From: Amycolatopsis umgeniensis
GTDB lineage: Bacteria > Actinomycetota > Actinomycetes > Mycobacteriales > Pseudonocardiaceae
Reading direction: 5' to 3'
Assembly: GCF_014205155.1 (NCBI RefSeq)
Contig: NZ_JACHMX010000001.1
Coordinates: 3,038,001 to 3,102,000, forward strand
DNA length: 64,000 nucleotides
Of this stretch, positions 22,353-30,109 are shown one piece after another. How positions within the stretch are numbered: position 1 is the first letter of the stretch; each line of letters starts with the position of its first letter. Made by a program: the position numbers and the translations under genes. The notes under the pieces are model-generated. The model saw only the letters and a list, made by a program, of their open reading frames with translations, was not told the DNA's origin and made no database searches.

Positions 22353-23861
22353 TCAGTACCGGTAGTGGTCCGTCTTGAAGGGACCTTCGACGTCCACGTC
22401 GATGTACTCGGCCTGGTCCTTGGTCAGCTTCGTGAGCTCGCCGCCGAGCGCGTCGAGGTGGATCTTCGCGACCTTCTCGTCGAGCTTCTTCGGGAGGCGG
22501 AAGACCTCCTTGTCGTACTCCTCGTGCTTGGTGAACAGCTCGATCTGCGCGATCACCTGGTTGGAGAAGCTGTTCGACATCACGAACGACGGGTGCCCGG
22601 TCGCGTTGCCCAGGTTCAGCAGACGGCCCTCGGACAGCACGATGATGCTCTTGCCGTCCGGGAACACCCACTCGTCGACCTGCGGCTTGATGTTGATGCG
22701 CCGGATGCCCGGGTAGCGCTGGAGACCGGCCATGTCGAGCTCGTTGTCGAAGTGGCCGATGTTGCCGAGGATCGCCTGGTGCTTCATGCGCGCCATGTGC
22801 TCGACGAGCACGACGTCCTTGTTGCCGGTGGTCGTGATGATGATGTCGGCCTCGCCGAGGACGTTCTCCAGCTTCTTGACCTGGTAGCCGTCCATCGCCG
22901 CCTGCAGCGCGCAGATCGGGTCGATCTCGGTGACGATCACCCGCGCGCCCTGGCCGCGCAGCGATTCCGCGGCGCCCTTGCCGACGTCGCCGTAGCCGCA
23001 GACGACCGCGACCTTGCCGCCGATGAGGACGTCGGTGCCGCGGTTGATGCCGTCGATCAGCGAATGCCGGATGCCGTAGCGGTTGTCGAACTTCGACTTG
23101 GTGACGGCGTCGTTCACGTTGATCGCCGGGAACAGCAGCTCACCGGCGGCGGCGAGCTGGTAGAGCCGCAGCACGCCGGTCGTGGTCTCCTCGGTGACAC
23201 CGCGGACGCCTTCGCCGATCTTGGTCCATTTGCCGGTGTCGGCCGCGACGGAGGCGCTCAGCAGCTGGAGGAACACGCGGAACTCGTCCGAAGTGTTCTC
23301 GTCCGGCGACGGGACGACGCCCGCCTTCTCGAACTCGGTTCCCTTGTGCACCAGCATGGTGGCGTCGCCGCCGTCGTCGAGGATCATGTTGGGACCTGCT
23401 TGCAGGGTCCCATCATCAGACACTGTGGGACCTTCGCCGTCCCACGTCAGCATCCTTTCGGTGCACCACCAATATTCCTCCAGCGACTCGCCCTTCCAGG
23501 CGAACACCGGCACGCCCTTGGGCTCCTCGGTGGTGCCGTGCGGGCCGACGACGATCGCCGCGGCGGCGTGATCCTGCGTGGAGAAGATGTTGCAAGAGGC
23601 CCAGCGCACCTCGGCACCCAGCGCGACGAGGGTTTCGATCAGCACCGCGGTCTGTACCGTCATGTGCAGCGAGCCCGAAACCCGGGCTCCCCGCAGGGGA
23701 TACACCTCGGCGTACTCGCGGCGCAGCGCCATCAGGCCCGGCATCTCGTGCTCGGCGAGGCGGATTTCCTTGCGGCCGAACTCGGCGGCCTCGAGATCGG
23801 CGACGGCGAATTCGATGCCGTTGCGGGTGTCGTGCCGCTTGGCAACGCTTTCGGGGGTCAT
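22353..23861 (-). CDS. sahH: S-adenosylhomocysteine hydrolase
   Basis: The 502-residue enzyme is of the long bacterial type with the roughly 40-residue insertion. It has [20 protein letters not shown] at the N-terminus, the NAD-binding [19 protein letters not shown], the substrate-contact region [15 protein letters not shown], and the C-terminal KTDHYRY that reaches the partner active site. It splits S-adenosylhomocysteine into adenosine and homocysteine and so relieves methyltransferase inhibition. The start ATG 23861 has GGAGGA 8 nt upstream; ATG 23891 lacks one. In mycobacteria it is next to tmk; here four genes intervene or flank. Confidence 0.97.
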   Translation of the reverse strand: MTPESVAKRHDTRNGIEFAVADLEAAEFGRKEIRLAEHEMPGLMALRREYAEVYPLRGARVSGSLHMTVQTAVLIETLVALGAEVRWASCNIFSTQDHAAAAIVVGPHGTTEEPKGVPVFAWKGESLEEYWWCTERMLTWDGEGPTVSDDGTLQAGPNMILDDGGDATMLVHKGTEFEKAGVVPSPDENTSDEFRVFLQLLSASVAADTGKWTKIGEGVRGVTEETTTGVLRLYQLAAAGELLFPAINVNDAVTKSKFDNRYGIRHSLIDGINRGTDVLIGGKVAVVCGYGDVGKGAAESLRGQGARVIVTEIDPICALQAAMDGYQVKKLENVLGEADIIITTTGNKDVVLVEHMARMKHQAILGNIGHFDNELDMAGLQRYPGIRRINIKPQVDEWVFPDGKSIIVLSEGRLLNLGNATGHPSFVMSNSFSNQVIAQIELFTKHEEYDKEVFRLPKKLDEKVAKIHLDALGGELTKLTKDQAEYIDVDVEGPFKTDHYRY

Positions 23862-23947
23862 ATGCGCGCTTCCTCCAAGGTTGGATGACATCGGAACAGT
23901 ACCGTTGTCGGCTCAATGCCCACCGAAACGGTTTGGAGGCCTTCACC

Positions 23948-26248
23948 GTGGTCATGCCGGGTCCCGACACCCGCGTCGTCGAAATACGCGTACCCGGGTT
24001 AGTGGGCACGAGCGGTGAAAGTCTGCTGGATTCGACGTCGGTGGTCGACGTCGCCGGCGACGGGATCGGCAGGCTGATCCGGCCGTCGGACCGGCTGCGC
24101 CGACCCGCTCCCGGTCCGGTGCTGCCCGCGCTCGGCCGTTCGATCCCGCGCATCCTCGAAGGCTACCTCTGGAGCGGGATGACCTCGGGGGGCGCGGCGA
24201 AGGCGACTTGGGCGCTGCTGTTCCCGTTCTCGCTGGCGAATGTCGCGCACTGGATGCTGCCGCCGGTCCCGGAAGGCAAGAAGTTCGCGGCCAAACTCGG
24301 CACGGCGTGCCGGGCGGTGCTGCGGGTGGCCTCGCTGCTGCTGACGATGCTGTTGATCAGCCAGCTCGCGGTGGTCTCGCTCGATCTGTTCGCCGCGCAA
24401 TGCCTCGCCCCCGGCTCGACGTGCCTGGCGGGCGCGCCGTCGTTCCTGCGGGACTTCGCACCACTGCGGACGGCGATCGGGGTGGTGCCGCTGCTGGCGC
24501 TGATCTTCGTGCTCGACCGGATCCCGTCGTCGGACTGGCGGTCTCGGAACCGGCTGCACCGCGCGCACAGCTCGAGCCCGTTGCAGCCGCAGGACATGCC
24601 GCGGACGCCGGGGCTGCGCACGCTGCACACGGTCGCCGCGCTGACCTGTGTCGCGCTTCCGTTGCTCGGCGGGCCGTTCCGGCTGCCGACGGCGACGTTC
24701 GACCTCGTCGTGTGGATCTGCGCGCTGGCGCTCGTCCTCGCCGCGCTGGTGGCCTCGACAGTCGGCTTCTCCGCCGGGCCGGTGGTCCGCGGCGGGCTGA
24801 TCGCGTTCGCCGTCGCGCTGGTCGGGATCGCCGTCGTCCGCCGGACCCCGCTTCCGGCCGGGCTGCCGGGTGGTGGACTCGGCGGAGCGGACGGGACCGT
24901 CGAAGCGCTGGGCGCGGCGATGGTCGCGGTGACGGTGCTGTTCGCGCTGATGCTCGTCCCGGCCGCTCTGCTCGGCCGCTCGACCTGGAAGCATCTGCCA
25001 CAGCGGTTGCGCCCCTGGCTCGGTGGCTGGGCCGCGGCCCCGGTCCTCGCGCTGGCGGGCCTGCTCGGCGGCGGCTTCGGCGCGGGACTCGCGGTCGCGT
25101 TGCGGCAACTGGTCGGCGCGAGCGACCTCCGGCTCCCCGATACCTACGTCCTGGTGACCGTGTTGTGGGGCGCCGGGCTCGCACTCGCGGTCGTGCTCGG
25201 TGTGCTGGGCTTCGCGGTGGCCGTCCCGCTGCGGCGGCTGCGCCGCGGCATCCCGAAGATCGTCGGGCTGATGGAGATCGGCAAGGCGCAGGAAGAAGAG
25301 GCTGCCCGGGTGTGGGCGCGCGCGTCGTGGGAACGCAAGCATCTGCACCATCTCGCCCTCGCGGTCGCGCTGGCGATGGCGGCGGGCGGCGGCGCGCTCC
25401 TGGTGCTGCGCTTCGGTTTCGGCCCACTGGGCGACTGGTCCAAACCGATTTCGGGGATCGGCGTGTTCGCGCTGGGCGCGCTGGCCGCGGGATTGCTGCG
25501 CGTCGTGTTCGCCGCCGCGACGACGCCCAAGCGCAGCCGTCACCTCGGCGCGCTGGCGGACCTCGTGTGCTTCTGGCCGCGCGCCGCCCATCCGACCGTT
25601 CCGCCGAGCTACGCGCTCAAGGTCGTCCCGGAACTCGCGGACCGGGTCAAGGAACATCTGGCCGATCCGGGCACGCGAGTCGTGCTGTCCGGCTACAACC
25701 TCGGCAGCCTGCTGACCGTGCTCGCCGCGGCCCGCGTGATCGCCGATCTCCCACCGGAGGATCGCGACCGCGTCGGCTTGCTGACCGCGGGCTCACCACT
25801 GCAATGGGGTTACCAGCGCGCCTTCCCCGCGATGCTGCCGCAGGCGCAACTGGCCGGGCTGTACGAGGATCTCGGCGGCCGCTGGCGGTCGCTGTGCCGC
25901 GGCACGGACATCTTCGGCGGCGGCGTCACGACGTGGCGGCATCGCGTGGTGTCCGGGAAACTGCTGGGCGACGGCTACCTGACCACCGGCGGCACGGGGC
26001 CGCTGGCCGCCGAGGCCGACGACCAGGGCGTCCTGGTGCTCGGCGGCGATCATTGGCTGCCCGATCCGATGCGCGGCCCGACCGGACGGCACCGCTGGTC
26101 GCCCGGCGTCCTCAAACACACGGACTACGTCGTCGACGCCGAATGGGACAACGCCGTCGCGATGGCCGCCGGGCTCGGCCGTCCGCGCCCGTCGAACCCT
26201 TGGGGCGAGCAAGGATCGCTGTTCGGGGACTTCCCCCAAATGCGCTGA
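23948..26248 (+). CDS. Polytopic membrane protein with degenerate alpha/beta-hydrolase domain
   Basis: The 766-residue product has a short cytoplasmic N-terminal region (RVVEIRVPGLVG), about eight to ten membrane segments between 95 and 540, and a C-terminal soluble region. This region contains a lipase-like nucleophile elbow with the Ser replaced: VVLSGYNLGSLLTVLAAAR, that is G-Y-N-L-G where G-x-S-x-G is expected. Downstream LLTAGSPLQWGYQRAFP matches the strand after the elbow in lipase-like folds. The protein may therefore be a non-catalytic relative of membrane lipases or esterases. The start is GTG 23948 with GGAGG 8 nt upstream. Divergent from sahH, separated by 86 bp. Function unknown. 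Confidence 0.75.
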   Translation: MVMPGPDTRVVEIRVPGLVGTSGESLLDSTSVVDVAGDGIGRLIRPSDRLRRPAPGPVLPALGRSIPRILEGYLWSGMTSGGAAKATWALLFPFSLANVAHWMLPPVPEGKKFAAKLGTACRAVLRVASLLLTMLLISQLAVVSLDLFAAQCLAPGSTCLAGAPSFLRDFAPLRTAIGVVPLLALIFVLDRIPSSDWRSRNRLHRAHSSSPLQPQDMPRTPGLRTLHTVAALTCVALPLLGGPFRLPTATFDLVVWICALALVLAALVASTVGFSAGPVVRGGLIAFAVALVGIAVVRRTPLPAGLPGGGLGGADGTVEALGAAMVAVTVLFALMLVPAALLGRSTWKHLPQRLRPWLGGWAAAPVLALAGLLGGGFGAGLAVALRQLVGASDLRLPDTYVLVTVLWGAGLALAVVLGVLGFAVAVPLRRLRRGIPKIVGLMEIGKAQEEEAARVWARASWERKHLHHLALAVALAMAAGGGALLVLRFGFGPLGDWSKPISGIGVFALGALAAGLLRVVFAAATTPKRSRHLGALADLVCFWPRAAHPTVPPSYALKVVPELADRVKEHLADPGTRVVLSGYNLGSLLTVLAAARVIADLPPEDRDRVGLLTAGSPLQWGYQRAFPAMLPQAQLAGLYEDLGGRWRSLCRGTDIFGGGVTTWRHRVVSGKLLGDGYLTTGGTGPLAAEADDQGVLVLGGDHWLPDPMRGPTGRHRWSPGVLKHTDYVVDAEWDNAVAMAAGLGRPRPSNPWGEQGSLFGDFPQMR

Positions 26249-26279
26249 AGGCCCCCTTCACGAGGAAGAGGGCCTTCAG
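26245..26279. terminator. Hairpin between convergent genes, 15-bp stem
   Basis: CTGAAGGCCCCCTTC (26245-26259) pairs with GAAGAGGGCCTTCAG (26265-26279), with one G-U-type mismatch. The left arm includes the stop codon of the membrane protein gene. It belongs to the TGAAGG...CCTTCA family. Confidence 0.7.
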
Positions 26280-26292
26280 TCACTGACTAGTT

Positions 26293-26991
26293 TCAGTCGG
26301 TCTTGCCGCGGCGCACGCGCAGCAGGACCAGGACACCGGCACCGGCCAGGACCAGCAGGCCACCGGCCCACAGCAGCCAGGCGTTGTCGAAGCCGGTGTC
26401 CGCGAGACCGCCGCCGTTGCCACCGTTACCGCCCACGTTCGGGGCCGGAGCGGAGGTGCTGGTCGGGGTGTCGGACGGCTTCTCCGTCGTCGAGGTCGGA
26501 GCGGTCGTCGGCGGCTTGACCGTCGAGGTCTTCGTCGGTTCCGACGGCTTCGGCTGCTCGGTCGGCTTGGTCTTCTCGCCGCACGCGAACCACTTGTCGA
26601 TGTTCGCCTTGCTGCCGTCGCGGTTGAACGGCGCGCGCAGCTCGGTCCACGGCGGGGTGTCGGAGAGCTTGCGCTTGCCCGGCTCGTAGACGTTGTAGCC
26701 GTCGTCGCCACCGAGGACGACGATCGCGGTCACCTTGACGCCCTCGCCGAGGCCGGTGATGTTGAGCCGCTTCTCACCGGCGCCACCGGTGAACTTGAAG
26801 TCCGCGTCGGACAGGGCCTTGCCGCCGGCCTTGACCTGCTCGCACTTGCTGATGTTGCCGGGGATCGGCTTGGCGCGGTCGTCATCGGAGTGACAGGCCA
26901 GCGCCGAGCCGGCGGTACCGAGAAGGGCGGCCGTCGCCAGTGCGACGACGGTGACGGCGGAACGGACACGCCGTCCGGACATGATCTGCAT
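26293..26991 (-). CDS. LAxTG-type cell-wall surface protein
   Basis: The 232-residue product has a signal peptide ending GSALA (about residue 32), a globular domain of about 105 residues with two Cys (CHSDDD near its start and WFACGEK at its end), a Pro/Thr-rich wall-spanning region (about 142-185) and a C-terminal sorting signal. That signal is LADTG, then a hydrophobic stretch and RVRRGK. LAxTG is the motif cut by class E sortases of high-GC Gram-positives, which link the protein to the cell wall. No sortase gene is in the window. The start ATG 26991 has AGGAG 8 nt upstream. The surface role is unknown. Confidence 0.82.
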   Translation of the reverse strand: MQIMSGRRVRSAVTVVALATAALLGTAGSALACHSDDDRAKPIPGNISKCEQVKAGGKALSDADFKFTGGAGEKRLNITGLGEGVKVTAIVVLGGDDGYNVYEPGKRKLSDTPPWTELRAPFNRDGSKANIDKWFACGEKTKPTEQPKPSEPTKTSTVKPPTTAPTSTTEKPSDTPTSTSAPAPNVGGNGGNGGGLADTGFDNAWLLWAGGLLVLAGAGVLVLLRVRRGKTD

Positions 26992-27166
26992 TCAGAGCTC
27001 TCCTGTACCGATCGGGGGACAAACGAGCAAAGCGCGGTGCCTCGTTCGAGGGATGAAGGTCAACTCGCGGTGCTTCTACACGAGTTCCGTTCACCCGACA
27101 GGGTGAGGCGAGAGACCGGACGCTATCGCACACCGATTTCACACCGAAACCGGGGCCCCCGACAAA

Positions 27167-27200
27167 GCGGCCCACCATCCACAGAGGAATGGTGGGCCGC
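27167..27200. terminator. Hairpin downstream of the amino acid permease gene
   Basis: GCGGCCCACCAT (27167-27178) pairs with ATGGTGGGCCGC (27189-27200) around a 10-nt loop, 15 bp beyond the permease stop codon. Confidence 0.65.
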
Positions 27201-27214
27201 CGAAACGAGAATGA

Positions 27215-28735
27215 TCAGTCCGATACGGACTCCGTCTTCTCGCCCTTGTTCTGCTTGCCGAGCAGTGAATGCCGCCGGCTGTAGACGAAGTAGACGACGA
27301 CGCCCAGCACCATCCACGCGATGAACCGCAACCAGGTCAAAACGGTCAGGTTCAGCATCAGCCAAAGGCAGGCGAGGATCGCCAGGATCGGGATCACCGG
27401 CACCCAGGGCACGCGGAAGGCGCGCGGGAGATCCGGTCGCGTCTTGCGCAGCACCATCACGCCCGCGGAAACGAGGATGAAGGCGAACAGCGTGCCGACG
27501 TTGACCATTTCCTCGAGCTTGTCCGCAGGGAAGAACGTCGCGGCGACGGCGACCAGCGCGCCGACGACGATGGTCGCCCGCTTCGGCGTCCCGTTCGCAC
27601 CGGTCTTCGCCAGGCCGCGCGGCATGAGGCCGTCGCGCGACATCGCGAAGATGATCCGGATCTGGCCGAGCATCAGCACCATGACGACGGTCGTCAGACC
27701 GGCGAGGGCACCGACGGAGATGATGTTGGCCGCCCAGTCGACGCCGTTGACCGCGAAAGCGGAAGCGAGCGTCTTCTTGCCACCGTCACCCGCCGAGGTG
27801 GCGAGGTCCTTGTAGTTCACCATGCCGACGACCACGAGCGACACGGCGACGTACAGCACCGTGACGATGGCGAGCGAGCCGAAGATGCCGCGGGGCACGG
27901 CCTTCTGCGGGTTGCGGGTCTCTTCCGCGGTGGTCGCGACGATGTCGAAGCCGATGAACGCGAAGAACACCAGCGACGCCGCGGCCAGCAGGCCGAAGAC
28001 GCCGAACGAGCTACTGCTGCTGCCCGCGATCACCGAGAAGAGCGACTGGTCGACCCCGGTGGCCGACGACTCGGCGCCGGTCTGGGCCTCCGGGATGAAG
28101 GGGCTGTAGTTCGCGGCCTTGATGTAGAAGATGCCGAGCACGATCACGAACAGCACCACCGCGACCTTGATCCCGGTGATCACCATCGAGAACCGCGAGG
28201 ACAGCTTCGTGCCGACAGCGAGCAGCGTCGCCAGCACCACCACCACGATCAGGGCGCCCCAGTCGACGGGGACGCCGCCGATCTCGAACGTCGTCTTGGT
28301 GCCCTTGCCGAAGATGTAGGAGAGCACGGTCTCGAGGTAGGCCGACCAGCCCTTCGACACCGCGGCCGCGCCGACCGCCAGCTCCAGGATCAGGTCCCAG
28401 CCGATGATCCACGCCATGAACTCGCCGAACGTGGCGTAGGAGAACGTGTACGCGCTCCCGGCCACCGGGACGGTGGACGCGAATTCCGCGTAACAGAGCG
28501 CCGCCAGCGCGCAGGCGACGGCCGCGAAGACGAACGAGAGCGAGACCGAAGGCCCCGCGTAGTCGCCGGCCGTGCGCGCGGTGAGCGTGAAGATCCCGGC
28601 GCCGATGACGACGGCGACACCGAAGACGGTCAGGTCCCACGCGCTCAGGTTCCGCCTGAGCTTGGTCCCCGGTTCGTCGGTGTCCGCGATGGACTGCTCA
28701 ATGGATTTCGTACGCCACAGACCGTTTCCGGGCAC
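27215..28735 (-). CDS. APC-superfamily cationic amino acid permease
   Basis: The 506-residue product has about 12 membrane segments and the APC signature in helix 1 (VFGVAVVIGAGIFTLTAR). It also has the conserved FIGFDIVATTAEETRNPQKAVP of the cationic amino acid transporter group, and GQIRIIFAMSRDGLMPRGLA. It would take up basic or other amino acids across the cytoplasmic membrane. Its position near manA agrees with Rv3253c in mycobacteria, which is annotated as a cationic amino acid transporter. The start is GTG 28735 with AGGAGG upstream. The exact substrate is not readable from the sequence. Confidence 0.88.
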   Translation of the reverse strand: MPGNGLWRTKSIEQSIADTDEPGTKLRRNLSAWDLTVFGVAVVIGAGIFTLTARTAGDYAGPSVSLSFVFAAVACALAALCYAEFASTVPVAGSAYTFSYATFGEFMAWIIGWDLILELAVGAAAVSKGWSAYLETVLSYIFGKGTKTTFEIGGVPVDWGALIVVVVLATLLAVGTKLSSRFSMVITGIKVAVVLFVIVLGIFYIKAANYSPFIPEAQTGAESSATGVDQSLFSVIAGSSSSSFGVFGLLAAASLVFFAFIGFDIVATTAEETRNPQKAVPRGIFGSLAIVTVLYVAVSLVVVGMVNYKDLATSAGDGGKKTLASAFAVNGVDWAANIISVGALAGLTTVVMVLMLGQIRIIFAMSRDGLMPRGLAKTGANGTPKRATIVVGALVAVAATFFPADKLEEMVNVGTLFAFILVSAGVMVLRKTRPDLPRAFRVPWVPVIPILAILACLWLMLNLTVLTWLRFIAWMVLGVVVYFVYSRRHSLLGKQNKGEKTESVSD

Positions 28736-29039
28736 CCTTGACCTCCTACACCTGACTGCGGTTCAACGGACCCTATCGCCCGGTCGTGACGGCAGCGCGG
28801 TGGGAGAGCAACGAAGTACCCGGAGGTCGGGACGGTAATCGGCGGAGTACGGACAGTTGCGCCGGATGGCGGTCGCGGCTTGGCCACCCCAAGTACATGA
28901 AGGACCCCTTCCCTACGCTCAAGGTAGTGAAGGAGGCCTTCACGGACACCCGGTGGCCGCAGAAGCACCAGTCACAGCGGCCGCGCGTGAAGGCAAGGAT
29001 GAGCGCACAACCCACTTGCCACTCACGATCCAGCCGGAC
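28736..29039. other. Intergenic region between permease and CDF genes
   Basis: About 300 bp without a convincing gene. It contains one palindrome of the TGAAGG family (28898-28942), which probably separates CDF transcription from the permease gene. Nothing else was recognised. Confidence 0.5.
28898..28942. repeat. TGAAGG-family palindrome, imperfect 19-bp arms
   Basis: TGAAGGACCCCTTCCCTAC (28898-28916) faces GTAGTGAAGGAGGCCTTCA (28924-28942) with a few mismatches. The loop GCTCAAG and closing CTAC/GTAG are identical to those of the palindrome at 6729. Confidence 0.65.
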
Positions 29040-29954
29040 TTACGCCAGCGAGCGGTCCAGGTCCGGCTCGAGGTAGATCAGCTTCGCCGTCGGCACCTTC
29101 GCCCGCACGCGCGCTTCGGCGTCGTCGATGGCCTGCGCGATGTCCGCGGTCTCCAGGCCGGGCACCAGCGCGAGCTTCGCGGCCACCAGCATCTCGTCCG
29201 GGCCGATGTACAGCGTCCGGATGTGGATGACCCGCTCGACCTTGCCCGCGGCGAGTTCGTCGACGATCGTGTCGAGATCGGGTTCGGAGGCGCCCTCGCC
29301 GATCAGCAGGCTCTTCATCTCGATGATCAGGATGATCGCGATGACGCCGAGCAGCAGGCCGATCGTGACGGTGCCGATGCCGTCCCACACCGGGTCGCCG
29401 GTGACGACCGAGAGCCCGACGCCCGCGAGCGCGAACACCAGGCCGAGCAGCGCGCCCGCGTCCTCCAGCAGGACCACCGGCAACTCGGGGGTCTTGGCCT
29501 GGCGGATGAACGCCCACCAGCCCGCGTCGCCCTTGATCTTCTTCGACTCCTGGATCGCGGTGTAGAAGGAGTACGACTCCAGGCCGATCGCGACCACGAG
29601 GATGCCGACGGCCACCCACGGCGAGGTCAGCGCCTCCGGCTCGCTGATCTTGTGGATGCCCTCGTACAGCGCGAACACCGAGCCGAGGCTGAAGAGCATC
29701 AGCGCGACGATGAACGAGTAGAAGTACCGGTCCCGCCCGAAGCCGAACGGATGCGTGCGGGTCGCCGCTCGCTGCGAGGTCTTCTGGCCCAGCAGCAGTA
29801 GCCCCTGGTTCGAGGTGTCCGCCAGCGAGTGCACGGACTCGGCGAGCATCGAAGACGACCCCGTGATGAGGAAGCCGGTGAATTTGGCGGCCGCGATTCC
29901 GGCGTTCGCCACGAGCGCGGCGATGATCGCCTTGGTTCCGCCACCTGCAGACAC
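29040..29954 (-). CDS. Cation diffusion facilitator (CDF) metal transporter
   Basis: The 304-residue product has six membrane segments and a C-terminal cytoplasmic ferredoxin-like domain (about 215-300). Helix 2 carries the metal-site pattern SVHSLADTSNQ (H-x3-D). Helix 5 has LLEDAGALLGLV, where Glu-Asp stands in place of the usual H-x3-D of zinc exporters, so the metal is uncertain. The FGFGRDRYFYSF segment after helix 2 is typical of the SLC30A9-like branch. CDF proteins exchange a divalent metal such as Zn, Mn or Fe for protons. The start is GTG 29954 with GGGGAG 7 nt upstream. Confidence 0.88.
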   Translation of the reverse strand: MSAGGGTKAIIAALVANAGIAAAKFTGFLITGSSSMLAESVHSLADTSNQGLLLLGQKTSQRAATRTHPFGFGRDRYFYSFIVALMLFSLGSVFALYEGIHKISEPEALTSPWVAVGILVVAIGLESYSFYTAIQESKKIKGDAGWWAFIRQAKTPELPVVLLEDAGALLGLVFALAGVGLSVVTGDPVWDGIGTVTIGLLLGVIAIILIIEMKSLLIGEGASEPDLDTIVDELAAGKVERVIHIRTLYIGPDEMLVAAKLALVPGLETADIAQAIDDAEARVRAKVPTAKLIYLEPDLDRSLA

Positions 29955-30109
29955 GTGCGACTCCCCTGGTGTCCCGAAAAATGGTGTCCCGATATGCCGG
30001 GTTCGAAGGCTAGCAGTGCAGATGAGGCCCGTGGCGCCGGGCGGGACAGGTCACAGAATTGTCGGCACCCCTCGCTAGTGTCGCCCCTCTCATGACCTGG
30101 GAGGTGCCC

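Noticed and set aside
23999..25657. 552-codon minus-strand frame opposite the 766-residue membrane protein
   Set aside because: The sequence is almost only Arg, Gln, Glu, His and Asp, the typical antisense pattern of a hydrophobic high-GC gene.
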